A stretch of 64,000 bases of DNA from Solirubrobacteraceae bacterium (lineage in GTDB: Bacteria > Actinomycetota > Thermoleophilia > Solirubrobacterales > Solirubrobacteraceae): assembly GCA_030447505.1 (NCBI GenBank), contig JAUJOT010000010.1:62001-126000 (forward strand). The letters run 5' to 3'. Below the pieces are notes generated by a model that searched no databases, had not been told where the DNA came from, and was given only the letters and a program-made list of their open reading frames with translations. Position numbers and translations under genes: made by a program. How positions within the stretch are numbered: the first letter of the stretch is position 1; every line of letters begins with the position of its first letter. Shown in pieces: positions 26,006 to 34,925 of the stretch.

Positions 26006-27628
26006 ATGAGCGCGCAGGGCGACTTCGAACGGCGAATCGGACGACGTGGGTTCATCTTCAACGCCGCCGCGGCAGGGATGGCGGTCTACGGCCTGGCTGC
26101 GCCGGGCGCCGGGGCGACCGGACGCAGCGGCGGGCGACCGCAGCTCACCCATGGCGTGCAGAGCGGTGACGTGACGTGCCGTGGCGCGATCGTGTGGGGA
26201 CGCGCGGACCGGCCCGCCGCGATGTACGTCGAGCTCTCGCCCACAGAGTCGTTTCGCCGCTCGCTGCTCGTCCGCGGTCCGCTCGCGACCGCGGCCACTG
26301 ACTTCACGGCTCAGGTAGAGATCGGACACCTGCCGCCCGGCGAGGAACTCTTCTACCGCGTGGGCTTCGCGGAGCCCGGCCGCCCGCGCAAGCTCGGGGA
26401 GGCTCAGGTCGGCCGCTTTCGCACGGCGCCGGCGCCCGGATTCGAGCGCGACGTGCGCTTCGTCTGGGGCGGCGACACCGCGGGTCAGGGCTGGGGGATC
26501 AACCCCGACTTCGGCGGGATGCGCATGTACGAGACGATGCGCTGTCGCCAGCCCGATTTCTTCCTGCACTCCGGCGACACGATCTACGCGGACGGGCCGA
26601 TCCTGCCGACGGTGACGCTCCCCGACGGCTCCGTATGGCGCAACGTGACGATCGAGGAGAAGTCCAAGGTCGCCGAGACGCTGAACGAGTTTCGCGGCAA
26701 CCATCGCTACAACCTGCTCGACGACAACGTGCGTCGCTTCAATGCCGAGGTGCCGAATCTCGCGCAGTGGGACGACCACGAGGTGACCAACAACTGGTAT
26801 CCGGGCGAGGTTCTCGACGATCCGCGCTACGTCGTGCGCGACGTCAACCTGCTGGCCGCCCGTGGCAACCAGGCATTCCACGAGTACTGGCCGATCCGCC
26901 AGCGCCGGCGCGAGCTTGGGCGCGTGTACCGCCAGATCGCCTACGGCCCGTCACTTGACGTGTTCGTGCTCGACATGCGCAGCTACCGCGGGCCGAACAC
27001 GACGAACAACCAGACCGAGCGCAGTGAGCAGACCGCGATCCTCGGACGGACGCAGCTCGACTGGCTCAAGCGCGGACTCGAGTGCTCGCGGGCGACATGG
27101 AAGGTAATCGCATCGGACATGCCGATCGGCCTGATCGTCAAAGACGGTCCGGCGGCCTTCGAGGCGGTCGCACAGGGCAGCGATCCGGCGCTCGGCCGCG
27201 AGCTCGAGATCGCGGAGCTGCTCTCCCACATCAAGCACGCGGGAATCCGCAACAGCGTCTGGCTCACGGCCGACGTTCACTTCTCGGCGGCCCACTATTA
27301 CGATCCAGAGCACGCGCAGTACCAGGACTTCGATCCGTTCTGGGAGTTCGTCAGCGGCCCGCTGCACGCCGGCTCGTTTCCGCCCAACGCGCTCGACAAC
27401 ACCTTCGGCCCGCAGATCCGGTTCGTGAAGGGGCCCAGCAGCCCGAACCAGCCGCCCTCGGCGGGCCTGCAGTTCGCCGGCGAGGTCCAGATCGACGGCG
27501 CGGCCAAGCAGATGACGGTGCGGATCTTCGACCTGGAAGGCAACGTTCTCTACGAGGTGGGGCTGAACCCGCAGGAGGACCTGAGCCGGGGGCTCGGACG
27601 CCGCCCTCGGGCGACGCGCGCCCGCTGA
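26006..27628 (+). CDS. phoD: Tat-exported alkaline phosphatase PhoD (copy 1)
   Basis: 540 residues, ATG at 26006 with GGAGG upstream. A twin-arginine leader (GRRGFIFNAAAAG, residues 13-25) is followed by the PhoD N-terminal domain and metallophosphatase motifs SGDTIYADG, WDDHEVTNNW, VLDMRSYRG, ASDMPIG and LTADVHFSAAHYY. PhoD enzymes are exported, Fe/Ca-dependent phosphodiesterases and monoesterases induced by phosphate starvation. A tatA gene lies at 44.1 kb. Preceded by a PHO-like box; no downstream partner. Confidence 0.93.
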   Translation: MSAQGDFERRIGRRGFIFNAAAAGMAVYGLAAPGAGATGRSGGRPQLTHGVQSGDVTCRGAIVWGRADRPAAMYVELSPTESFRRSLLVRGPLATAATDFTAQVEIGHLPPGEELFYRVGFAEPGRPRKLGEAQVGRFRTAPAPGFERDVRFVWGGDTAGQGWGINPDFGGMRMYETMRCRQPDFFLHSGDTIYADGPILPTVTLPDGSVWRNVTIEEKSKVAETLNEFRGNHRYNLLDDNVRRFNAEVPNLAQWDDHEVTNNWYPGEVLDDPRYVVRDVNLLAARGNQAFHEYWPIRQRRRELGRVYRQIAYGPSLDVFVLDMRSYRGPNTTNNQTERSEQTAILGRTQLDWLKRGLECSRATWKVIASDMPIGLIVKDGPAAFEAVAQGSDPALGRELEIAELLSHIKHAGIRNSVWLTADVHFSAAHYYDPEHAQYQDFDPFWEFVSGPLHAGSFPPNALDNTFGPQIRFVKGPSSPNQPPSAGLQFAGEVQIDGAAKQMTVRIFDLEGNVLYEVGLNPQEDLSRGLGRRPRATRAR

Positions 27629-28062
27629 TCGGGGGGCGCGGTGCCGGCGCGGCTGTAGTCGGCGGGCGCGTAGCCGCTGCTCGACGACCGGCTGCGACAT
27701 CTCGAGCGATGAAGCTCGGGTGAACATACGGAGGCGACATCCGCTCGCGCATCTGACCCGGGCCGAACCCTCGTCGGAGCCGCCGCCGCCACGACGACGG
27801 CTGCAGCCGATCCGCCGCCGGCGCCCGCGCCCCCCGAGCCGGGGCAGCGCCGGTATCGGCTGCGCGCCGGCGAGGCGATCCCGGACGACATCCGCCGCGT
27901 CGCCGGCGTCGAACGGGGCTGGCGCAAGCGGGTCGAGAGCCGCTGAACGCTTCCCGAGCCGATGGCGGGACGACGCGCCACTTTCGCATCCCGGTAACAC
28001 CACGGTTCGATTGAAGCGCGAGCCTGCGGCTCCGCCCGGTGCACCCGGCCAGAAGGAGTCCG
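27629..28062 (+). other. Intergenic region with a short CHAD-like coding relic (27713-27946)
   Basis: One frame is open from 27713 to a stop at 27946 with strong GC3 bias and encodes a proline-rich stretch then YRLRAGEAIPDDIRRVA, resembling the start of CHAD-domain (polyphosphate-binding) proteins. It has no start codon and ends abruptly, so it is probably a relic. CHAD proteins bind polyphosphate, which would fit the setting, but the match is short. Confidence 0.3.
27993..28014 (+). promoter_or_regulatory. Weak candidate PHO box
   Basis: GGTAACACCAC and GGTTCGATTGA are adjacent 11-bp units 48 bp upstream of the glycerophosphodiesterase start. The second core is degenerate. Confidence 0.35.
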
Positions 28063-29025
28063 ATGCGATCCCTGTTTGTAGTCGCCGCGCTCGTCCTCGC
28101 GCTGCTCGGCCTTCCCACCGTGGCGCCCGCCAAGCCGGCCTCCGCCGACGAGCAGGTGCTGAACATCGGTCACCGGGGCGCGTCGGGCCTTGCGCCGGAG
28201 CACACGTTCGCCGCCTACGACCTCGCGCTGAAGCAGGGCGCCGACTACATCGAGCAGGATCTCCAGCAGGCGAGTGACGGCACGCTGGTCGTGATCCACG
28301 ACGCCACGCTGGACCGCACCGCGCGCGGTCCGGGGCAGAACTGCACCGGGCTTGTGTCCGAGAAGACGCTCGAGCAGCTCAAGACCTGCGACGTGGGCTC
28401 GTGGTTCAACGAGAGATATCCGGAGCTGGCGCGCGAGGAGTACGTGGGACTGCAGATCCCCACGCTGGAGGAGGTCCTGCGCCGCTACCGCCACCGCACC
28501 AACTACTACATCGAGACCAAGAACCCCGACAACGCCGACCGCATGGAGCAGCGCCTGGTGGCGCTGCTGGAGGAGTACAACCTGCTGCGCTCCGCCGCCG
28601 ACCGCTGGCAGGTGCTGGTGCAGTCCTTCAGCCCCGCCAGCCTGCTGCGCCTGCAGGCCCTGGAGCCGCGGCTGCCGCTGATCCAGCTCTTCTTCGGCTC
28701 GGAGGCCAGCCAGACGATCCAGGCCCGCCTCGACGCCGTGGCCCAGTACGCGGTCGGCATCGGGCCCTCGAAGACCGACATCGACGCGGCGATGGTGCAG
28801 GCCGCTCACGAGCGCTGCCTGGACATCCACCCCTACACCGTCAACGAGTCCGAGGAGATGCGCGACCTGATCGACGTCGGAATCGACGGCATGTTCACGA
28901 ACTTCCCGGCGCGGCTGGACGAGGTCCTGGGCCGCGCGGCCGTGGGCGGCAAGCACGCGGCGAAGCGCGCGGCCGACGCGCAGATGGACTGCGTGTCGGG
29001 GCTGACGGCGACGGCAGCGCGGTAG
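28063..29025 (+). CDS. Secreted glycerophosphodiester phosphodiesterase (GDPD 1)
   Basis: 320 residues from ATG 28063 behind AGAAGGAG; an in-frame ATG at 28039 lacks a ribosome site. Signal peptide 1-29. GDPD motifs: GHRGASGLAPEHT, EQDLQQASDG, VIHDATLDRT, YYIETKNP and a C-terminal HPYTVNESEEM, forming the TIM-barrel metal and catalytic His sites. It splits glycerophosphodiesters from lipid head groups to glycerol-3-phosphate and an alcohol. Longer than the cytoplasmic GDPD 2 at 29.8 kb. Confidence 0.92.
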   Translation: MRSLFVVAALVLALLGLPTVAPAKPASADEQVLNIGHRGASGLAPEHTFAAYDLALKQGADYIEQDLQQASDGTLVVIHDATLDRTARGPGQNCTGLVSEKTLEQLKTCDVGSWFNERYPELAREEYVGLQIPTLEEVLRRYRHRTNYYIETKNPDNADRMEQRLVALLEEYNLLRSAADRWQVLVQSFSPASLLRLQALEPRLPLIQLFFGSEASQTIQARLDAVAQYAVGIGPSKTDIDAAMVQAAHERCLDIHPYTVNESEEMRDLIDVGIDGMFTNFPARLDEVLGRAAVGGKHAAKRAADAQMDCVSGLTATAAR

Positions 29026-29410
29026 CGCCGCGCCCTTCCTGCTCGGCGCCGTGCTCGCCGCCGCGGCGACCGGACGGATGCTGCGCGGAACGAAGTTGCT
29101 GGCGCCGCGGCGAGGGGCGCTCGTGCGTGGTAACGCGGAGCAACATCGCGCGTCTGGCGGGTGTCCAGTGAACATCCCGAGCCGCGGGCTCACCTTCGCC
29201 ATCTTGGCGCCGTTCGCGCGCGCGGGGGCAGGCGGGGCGCCAGCGCCCGACGGGGAGCGCTGCCTCGAAGCGGCAGTTCGCGCCCCGGCCGTCGGTCGGC
29301 CTCGCCGAGGCGGCCGAGCGCCACGGCGTAAGCCCTCGCGAGGTGGCGGCGTTCGACCGCTTCAGGGTGTGGATCGTACCGAGCGCACGCAGCACTCCGA
29401 TGCGGACACG
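29026..29410 (+). other. Region without a supportable gene
   Basis: A membrane-like stretch (APFLLGAVLAAAATGRML, about 29033-29086) follows the GDPD stop without a start codon. The rest has no consistent codon bias on either strand. Probably debris leading into the methyltransferase relic. Confidence 0.4.
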
Positions 29411-29758
29411 GGGTTATTGGCCTGGCAAGGATTGATCGCCGAGCTGCTGTGAGTGGTCGGGCCGGCGGCGGCCCGCTCGCAGCGGTGGGCGCGCTACGAG
29501 AGCGTGTACCTGCACTTCTTCGACTTCCCGGAGCTCGACGTGCGCGAGCATGCACTGCAACTGCGCTTCGAGGGCGTCGACGACGCGATCGACGCGCTGG
29601 CGGCCCCAGCCGGCCCGATCGGCGCCGAAGAGCGAGTCCGCCAGGCGCTGTCGCGTCTGCTGGCGGCGCAGCATCAGCCGCAGGACGGGGGCCTACTGAT
29701 CGAAGCCGCCCATGCGATGGTGTTCGCCCGTCGCCCGTCGCCCGTCGCCCGTCGGCTA
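29411..29758 (+). pseudogene. Methyltransferase C-terminal fragment, copy 1 (nonsense and slippage)
   Basis: About 110 codons nearly identical to the fragment at 39.25-39.58 kb: IAELL, then VVGPAAARSQRWARYE, YLHFFDFPELDVR, AGPIGAEERVRQAL and AHAMVFARRP. It resembles the end of UbiE-like SAM methyltransferases and lacks motif I. Copy 1 has TGA where copy 2 has CGA (29450-29452), and a CGCCCGT tandem expansion at its 3' end removes the stop present in copy 2. Confidence 0.6.
29727..29753 (+). repeat. CGCCCGT heptamer tandem repeat
   Basis: About four head-to-tail CGCCCGT units; the paralogous site near 39.57 kb has two. Slipped-strand expansion by 7-base units changes the reading frame of the methyltransferase relic. 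Confidence 0.75.
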
Positions 29759-30496
29759 GGCGGCGCGCGCGGCGGCCGCTGCGCGATCGACGGCGGCGCG
29801 CGCGATGTCTGGTGCGTCGGTGATGATGGCGTCGACGCCGAGCGCGAGTAGGCGCGCGATCTCTTGTGGGCTGTTCACGGTCCAGGCGCGGATGAGGATG
29901 CCGGCGGCGTGGGCGCGCAGGACGAGGGCTGTGTCGACTGACGCGTGCCAGACGCCGATCGCGCCGGCGTATCTCGCGATCTGGCGCAAGCGGCGGCCGG
30001 TTGCGGGCGCGACGTGGTAGAGCGGCGCGATCGCGAGCCACGGCGCTGCGCTGTGCAGCCTGCGTAGAGCGTTTGTGTCGAATGACTGGACGATCGCCTG
30101 CTCGGCCAGTCCGTGGCGTGCGATCGCGGTGACGACGCGTTGCTCCCATCCGCGAGCCGGGTCCTTGAGCTCGACGAGCAGGCGTACGTGCTGGCCGTAG
30201 CGTTCGAGCACGGTGTCGAGCGTGAGCGGTCGCAGGAGCGGGTCGAGTGCCATCAGCTCGACGCGCGTCAGTCGGCAGACACGGCGTGCGTCCAGCGCGG
30301 TTCGCAGGAGCGTTGCGTCGTGTACGACGAGAAGCTCGCCATCGGCGGTCGCCCGCACGTCGAGCTCGAGCGCGTCCGCGCCTTGCTGCAGCGCGAGGTC
30401 GTAGGCGGCGAGGGTGTGTTCGGGGACGTACGCGGATGCTCCGCGGTGAGCGATCACCTGCGCGGATGCTGCAGAAGCGATCTGCATGCTGCTCAT
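29756..30496 (-). CDS. Cytoplasmic-type glycerophosphodiester phosphodiesterase (GDPD 2)
   Basis: 246 residues, ATG at 30496 (a second ATG three codons on). No signal peptide. [34 protein letters not shown] and LLVELKDP define the GDPD barrel; [11 protein letters not shown] contributes the C-terminal site. It would process imported glycerophosphodiesters. A three-unit PHO-like box lies 21 bp upstream of the start, and its promoter plus N-terminal region has a decayed duplicate at 43.6-43.85 kb. Confidence 0.88.
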   Translation of the reverse strand: MSSMQIASAASAQVIAHRGASAYVPEHTLAAYDLALQQGADALELDVRATADGELLVVHDATLLRTALDARRVCRLTRVELMALDPLLRPLTLDTVLERYGQHVRLLVELKDPARGWEQRVVTAIARHGLAEQAIVQSFDTNALRRLHSAAPWLAIAPLYHVAPATGRRLRQIARYAGAIGVWHASVDTALVLRAHAAGILIRAWTVNSPQEIARLLALGVDAIITDAPDIARAAVDRAAAAARAA

Positions 30497-30516
30497 GCAA
30501 TCGCGGGCAGGGTCTG

Positions 30517-30549
30517 GCGATGTTGCGCGGCGGTGACCTATGTGTGACT
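30517..30549 (-). promoter_or_regulatory. Candidate PHO box (three 11-bp units) for GDPD 2
   Basis: On the minus strand AGTCACACATA, GGTCACCGCCG and CGCAACATCGC are contiguous with TCAC/TCAC/CAAC cores 11 bp apart. The duplicate upstream of the GDPD relic (43815-43847) keeps all three cores and the spacing. Confidence 0.65.
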
Positions 30550-30659
30550 TACTTGAGACGCGGATGGCCGGTCGAGCGGGCTGACGACGCGTGGCCGTGT
30601 GCAGCGGGTGGCTGCTCGTTGAGGCAACGTGATCAGCAGAACCGTGATCAGCTGCGTGA

Positions 30660-30681
30660 GATCACGGGCTGGTAACGATTG
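30660..30681 (+). promoter_or_regulatory. Candidate PHO box (two units) for PhoD 2
   Basis: GATCACGGGCT and GGTAACGATTG, cores TCAC/TAAC 11 bp apart, 57 bp upstream of the preferred start of the second PhoD. Confidence 0.5.
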
Positions 30682-30738
30682 GGCTGCGTGGATTGCTGAT
30701 AGTGCGGCGCGGAGTCTGTGTCGACGTGGGAGGGGACC

Positions 30739-32313
30739 TTGAGTGATGTTCGTAGTCCGCTGGGTGAGCGGCTGCTCAGCCGGCGGCGGTTTCTTGGTTC
30801 GGCGGCGGCGGCGGCGCTGGCGGCGGGAGCGGCGCAGGTGCCGCTGGCGGGTGCGCGGCGCGGGCCGGCGCGGCTGGTCGGCTATCCGTTTACGCTTGGC
30901 GTGGCCGCGGGGGATCCGCTGCGCGACAGTGTTGTTCTGTGGACGCGGCTGGCGCCCGCCGCGCTGAGTGGCGGCGGGATGCCCGATCGACCGGTCGACG
31001 TGCGCTGGGAGGTTGCTCACGACGAGGCGTTCTCGCGTGTCGCGTGCCGTGGCAGCGATGTCGCGCGGCCCGATCTCGGCCACAGTGTGCACGTCGAGCC
31101 TGAGGGCCTTGAGCCGGGGCGCGAGTACTTTTATCGCTTCATCGCGGCGGGGCAGGCGAGCCCGACCGGCCGCGTGAAGACGGCGCCGGCTGCGCCGGCG
31201 GCGCTGGCTTTTGCGTTTGCGTCCTGTCAGCAGTACGAGCACGGCTACTACACCGCCTATCGGCATATGGCGCAGGAGGATCTTGACTTCGTCGTGCACC
31301 TCGGCGATTACATCTATGAGTACGCGACCAATGTCTATCGTGCGCCGGGCGGCAACGTGCGTGCGCACAGCGGTCCGGAGATCATCACGCTGGAGGACTA
31401 TCGCAACCGCTATGCGCAGTACAAGAGCGATCCTGACCTGCAGGCCGCTCATGCGGCGTTCGCGTGGCTGGTGACGTGGGACGATCACGAGGTCGATAAC
31501 AACTGGGCCGACGAGGTTCCCGAGGACGGGCAGCCCGACGAGGCTTTCCTGCGCCGGCGCGCGAGCGCCTTTCAGGCCTTTTATGAGCACATGCCGCTGC
31601 GCCGCGGCGCGCAGCCCAGCGGCATCGACCTGCGCCTTTACCGCCGGCTTGCGTTCGGTGACCTGGCGAGCTTTAACGTCCTTGACACCCGTCAGTACCG
31701 TTCTGATCAGGCCTGCGGTGATGGCACCGACGTGGGCTGTGAGGAGCGCCTCGACCCGGCGCGGACGCTGACCGGCGACGAGCAGGAGCGCTGGCTGTTG
31801 GAGGGGCTGGGCGCCTCGCGCGCGACCTGGAACGTGCTCGCCCAGCAGGTCTTCTTCGCCCAGCGCGACTTCAACGCAGACGACACGCAGCGCTTCAGCA
31901 TGGACGCCTGGGACGGCTACAAGCCCAACCGCGACCGGATCTTGCGCTTCGTGCAGGAGCGCAACGTCGCTAACCCGATCGTGCTGACCGGCGACGTTCA
32001 CAACAACTGGGCGTCTGACATCAAGGCCGACTTCGACGATCCGGCGTCGCGGACGCTGGGGTCGGAGTTCGTCGGCACGTCGATTACCTCGGGCGGCAAC
32101 GGCTCGGACTCGCCCAATCAGGCGGTGCTCGACGAGAACGCGCACATCAAGTTCAACAACGCCCAGCGCGGCTATGTGCGCTGCGCACTGGACCGCGCGA
32201 CGTGGCGTACGGACTACCGCGTCGTGCCCTACGTCAAGCGCCCGGGCGCGCCGGTCCAGACGCGCGCGTCGTTCGTCGTCGAGGCCGGCGATCCCGGCCT
32301 GAAGCCGGCATGA
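30739..32313 (+). CDS. phoD: Tat-exported alkaline phosphatase PhoD (copy 2)
   Basis: 524 residues from TTG 30739, chosen because GGGAGGGGACC precedes it; an in-frame GTG at 30718 gives 531 residues. Tat leader with SRRRFLGSAAAAALAAG. PhoD domain motifs: GVAAGDPLRDSVVLWTRL, FASCQQYEHG, HLGDYIYEY, WDDHEVDNNW, LDTRQYRSD and LTGDVHNNW. It differs widely from copy 1 and is closer to the classical Bacillus/Streptomyces PhoD type. Its stop overlaps the start of the next gene (ATGA). Confidence 0.93.
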   Translation: MSDVRSPLGERLLSRRRFLGSAAAAALAAGAAQVPLAGARRGPARLVGYPFTLGVAAGDPLRDSVVLWTRLAPAALSGGGMPDRPVDVRWEVAHDEAFSRVACRGSDVARPDLGHSVHVEPEGLEPGREYFYRFIAAGQASPTGRVKTAPAAPAALAFAFASCQQYEHGYYTAYRHMAQEDLDFVVHLGDYIYEYATNVYRAPGGNVRAHSGPEIITLEDYRNRYAQYKSDPDLQAAHAAFAWLVTWDDHEVDNNWADEVPEDGQPDEAFLRRRASAFQAFYEHMPLRRGAQPSGIDLRLYRRLAFGDLASFNVLDTRQYRSDQACGDGTDVGCEERLDPARTLTGDEQERWLLEGLGASRATWNVLAQQVFFAQRDFNADDTQRFSMDAWDGYKPNRDRILRFVQERNVANPIVLTGDVHNNWASDIKADFDDPASRTLGSEFVGTSITSGGNGSDSPNQAVLDENAHIKFNNAQRGYVRCALDRATWRTDYRVVPYVKRPGAPVQTRASFVVEAGDPGLKPA

Positions 32314-33356
32314 ACCGGCGCAGGCCCATGATGAAGCGCGACCTGATCCCGGTCGTCGTCGCCGGCGCGGCGGCGCTGACCGGCGCCGGCCTCGTCGGCC
32401 ACGCCGCGATCGCCGAGCACGCACCAGTCGAGCGGTTTGTCTACCTCGAAGCCGAGGACCGCCTGCCGGCGCTCGAGTCGTTTGAGAGCAACCCGACCGG
32501 CACGCCGCAGCAGGCGATCGCGCGGCGCCAGAACAACTGCTGCGGCGTGCGCTGGTCAAGCAACGCCCAGGTGCTCTTCGAGAACTTCACGCCCGGCAAC
32601 CGGATGACGCTGCGCTTCGAGGTGCCGCAGAGCGCGACGTATCGGATCAGCGCGGTCTTCACGCGCGCGCCCGACTTCGGCATCTACGAGTTCTCCGTCG
32701 ACGGGCGCCCGATCGGCGAGCGCCACGACGGATACGCCGCGGCCGTGGAGCGCTCGCAGGCGACCGGCCTCGGATCGCTGCAGCTCGCCGCGGGGACGCA
32801 CACGCTGACGCTCACCGTTGCCGACAAGAACCCCGCGTCGTCGAACTACTTCGCCGGCCTGGACTACTTCCAGCTGCGGACCCCCGGCGCCGCACGCGAA
32901 CCGACGGTCAAACCGAAGCCCGCGGCGCCCGGCGCGGGGCAGACGGGCGGTTCGGCGACCCGACCCTCCGCTCCGCCGCTGACGGGCTCGCAGGCGCCCG
33001 GCTCGCCCCAGGCACGCCGCCGCCGGGCGCCGCGCCTGTCGCTGCGCGTCAATCCCGCGATCGACCGCCGGCGCCCGTACCGCTTCACGATCAGCGGCCG
33101 ACTCGGCCTGCCGGCCGGCGTGCGACCCGAAAACGGCTGCCAGGGCCGCGTCGCGGTCCAGGTCAAGGCCGGCGCGATGACGATCTCCAACCGCCGCACC
33201 GCAGTCAGCTGGGCGTGCACGTTCTCACAGCGCGTCAGCTTCGCGATCCCGCGCCGGTTCGCGGGCCGCAAGCGCCTGACCGTCCTCGTCCGCTTCGGAG
33301 GCAACCGCTTCCTGCTCGCCAAGCGCGCCGCGGTCACGAGCGTGCGCGTGCGCTGA
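32310..33356 (+). CDS. Secreted carbohydrate-binding-like protein coupled to PhoD 2
   Basis: 348 residues, ATG at 32310 in an ATGA overlap with phoD. Signal or anchor segment DLIPVVVAGAAALTGAG (residues 9-25). VYLEAEDRLPALESFE and later GTHTLTLTVADKNPASSNY with AGLDYFQL resemble CBM6/35-like beta-sandwiches (about 40-190). A Pro/Ala/Gly linker precedes a basic C-terminal beta-rich domain (about 240-348). Translational coupling suggests it works with PhoD 2, for instance tethering it to wall glycans or teichoic acids. The role is inferred. Confidence 0.7.
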   Translation: MNRRRPMMKRDLIPVVVAGAAALTGAGLVGHAAIAEHAPVERFVYLEAEDRLPALESFESNPTGTPQQAIARRQNNCCGVRWSSNAQVLFENFTPGNRMTLRFEVPQSATYRISAVFTRAPDFGIYEFSVDGRPIGERHDGYAAAVERSQATGLGSLQLAAGTHTLTLTVADKNPASSNYFAGLDYFQLRTPGAAREPTVKPKPAAPGAGQTGGSATRPSAPPLTGSQAPGSPQARRRRAPRLSLRVNPAIDRRRPYRFTISGRLGLPAGVRPENGCQGRVAVQVKAGAMTISNRRTAVSWACTFSQRVSFAIPRRFAGRKRLTVLVRFGGNRFLLAKRAAVTSVRVR

Positions 33357-33497
33357 CGCCGGAGCCGGGCGGCATCGCAAGCGGTACAGCACGCAGGAGT
33401 TCCGAGGGCGCGGACGTTGCAGTCCCGGTGACGGCAGCGTCCGCCCGCGCGGCGCCTGGTTGGTGCCGCGGCCGTAGCCGACAGCAAGGGAGAGAAG

Positions 33498-34424
33498 ATG
33501 TTGTTCTTCGCGAGATCTCGGGCGGCGTTCGTGCTGGCCGCCGCCGTCGTCAGCACGGCGTTCGCTTCGTCCATATCGACGGCTTCGGCGAGCGCCAGAC
33601 AGCCCGTCGACGGCGCCGGCGCCGCGGGCCTGGAGCGGGCGCATGCCCACAATGACTACGAACATGAGCACCCGCTGTACGACGCGCTGAGCAACGGCTT
33701 CAAGAGCGTCGAGGCGGACGTCTGGTTGGCCGACGGCGAGTTGCTCGTCGCCCATGACCGCGAAGACCTGCAGAGCGGCCGTACGCTGCAGTCGCTGTAT
33801 CTCGAGCCGCTGCGACAGATCGTCAGGCGCAACCGGGGCGCTGTCCATCGCGGCGATCCGGACACCTTCACGTTGCTGATCGACATCAAGTCCGATGCCG
33901 CCGCTACCTACCTGGCGCTGCACAGGCAGCTGCGGCGCTACCAGCAGATCCTCACGAGGTTTCTGCCCAGCGGCGTCAACGAGGGCGCCGTCACCGCCAT
34001 CGTCTCCGGCAACCGTCCCGCCGGGCTGATGCGCCGACAACGCGTTCGCTACACCGCCTACGACGGACGGCTCGGCGATCTCGGCGTCATCACCGACGCC
34101 GGCTTCGCTGCGCTGATCAGCGACAACTGGACGAGAAACTTCACCTGGCAGGGGATCGGCCCGATGCCCGAGGCCGAGCGCGCGAAGCTGCGAAGCATCG
34201 TGCAGACGGCGCACGCCAACGGCCAGCGCGTGCGCTTCTGGGCGACGCCCGAAGCGTCACCGCAGCGCGAGGCCGTCTGGCAGGAGCTCCTCGCCGCGCA
34301 GGTGGACTACATCAACACCGACCACCTGCAGGAACTGCGCGACTTCCTGCTGCGCAACGACCCGCAGGCGACGCAGCCGTACGTCTCGTGGCAGTCGCGT
34401 ACGCGTGGGCAACCAGTGAGCTAG
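33498..34424 (+). CDS. Secreted PLC-like/GDPD-family phosphodiesterase
   Basis: 308 residues, ATG at 33498 behind GGGAGAGAAG. Signal peptide 1-33. AHAHNDYEHEHPLYDAL, VEADVWLADGELLVAHD and TLLIDIKSD are the metal/catalytic strands of the PI-PLC-like superfamily, in the AHNDY subgroup. It probably cleaves lipid-derived phosphodiesters outside the cell. It stands alone between the PhoD 2 pair and the deleted EEP copy. Confidence 0.85.
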   Translation: MLFFARSRAAFVLAAAVVSTAFASSISTASASARQPVDGAGAAGLERAHAHNDYEHEHPLYDALSNGFKSVEADVWLADGELLVAHDREDLQSGRTLQSLYLEPLRQIVRRNRGAVHRGDPDTFTLLIDIKSDAAATYLALHRQLRRYQQILTRFLPSGVNEGAVTAIVSGNRPAGLMRRQRVRYTAYDGRLGDLGVITDAGFAALISDNWTRNFTWQGIGPMPEAERAKLRSIVQTAHANGQRVRFWATPEASPQREAVWQELLAAQVDYINTDHLQELRDFLLRNDPQATQPYVSWQSRTRGQPVS

Positions 34425-34502
34425 ACGCCGACCGCGGCAACCGCCTTCCGTGCGGCCGCTGAGCCGGCGGCGGAGGGCGCTGTCTTGGCGCCGCGACCTC
34501 GG

Positions 34503-34524
34503 GTTCAGCTCCTGTTCAGATTGA
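34503..34524 (+). promoter_or_regulatory. Candidate PHO box (two units) before the EEP pseudogene
   Basis: GTTCAGCTCCT directly followed by GTTCAGATTGA, identical in the first six bases and 11 bp apart, 152 bp upstream of the truncated EEP start. Confidence 0.5.
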
Positions 34525-34675
34525 CGGCATCCAGTCGGAGGTGGGAGGAAAGGCGTGATAGCACCAGCGCCGCGACGGCGCAGCAGGCTGCGTGCGGTCC
34601 GGCCCGTGGCGACCGGCGATTTCTTGTGGCAGGCGATCGGCTGGCAGGGACCGCCGTGAGCGAAAGCGAGAGGCC

Positions 34676-34910
34676 ATGCGTCACCTCCGTCGTTGCGTCC
34701 TCAAGCGGCTCGCGGTCGCGATGCTGGCCGCGGCGTGTGCCGTCTGGCCGGCGCCGGCGTCCACGGCTGCCGCGAGCAACGCGCGTGCACCGGACCGAGC
34801 GCTGACGGTCATGAGCTACAACGTTCATGTCGGCATCGGCGCCGACGGACGGCTCGACCTCCGAGCTGCTTCTTTCGGGGGAGAGCGTCGGTGTCGGACG
34901 ACGCCGCTGA
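34676..34910 (+). pseudogene. EEP phosphatase with a large internal deletion
   Basis: ATG at 34676. The first 61 codons (signal peptide through MSYNVHVGIGADGRLDL) match the gene at 21072, and the last bases match its final 48 bases including the stop. Everything in between, 668 bp by comparison with 21259-21926, is absent. Both edges carry CTCC in the intact gene, so a 4-base microhomology deletion explains the join. The deletion shifts the frame and removes all catalytic residues except the first Asn. Confidence 0.88.
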
Positions 34911-34925
34911 AACCCCGACTCTCGA

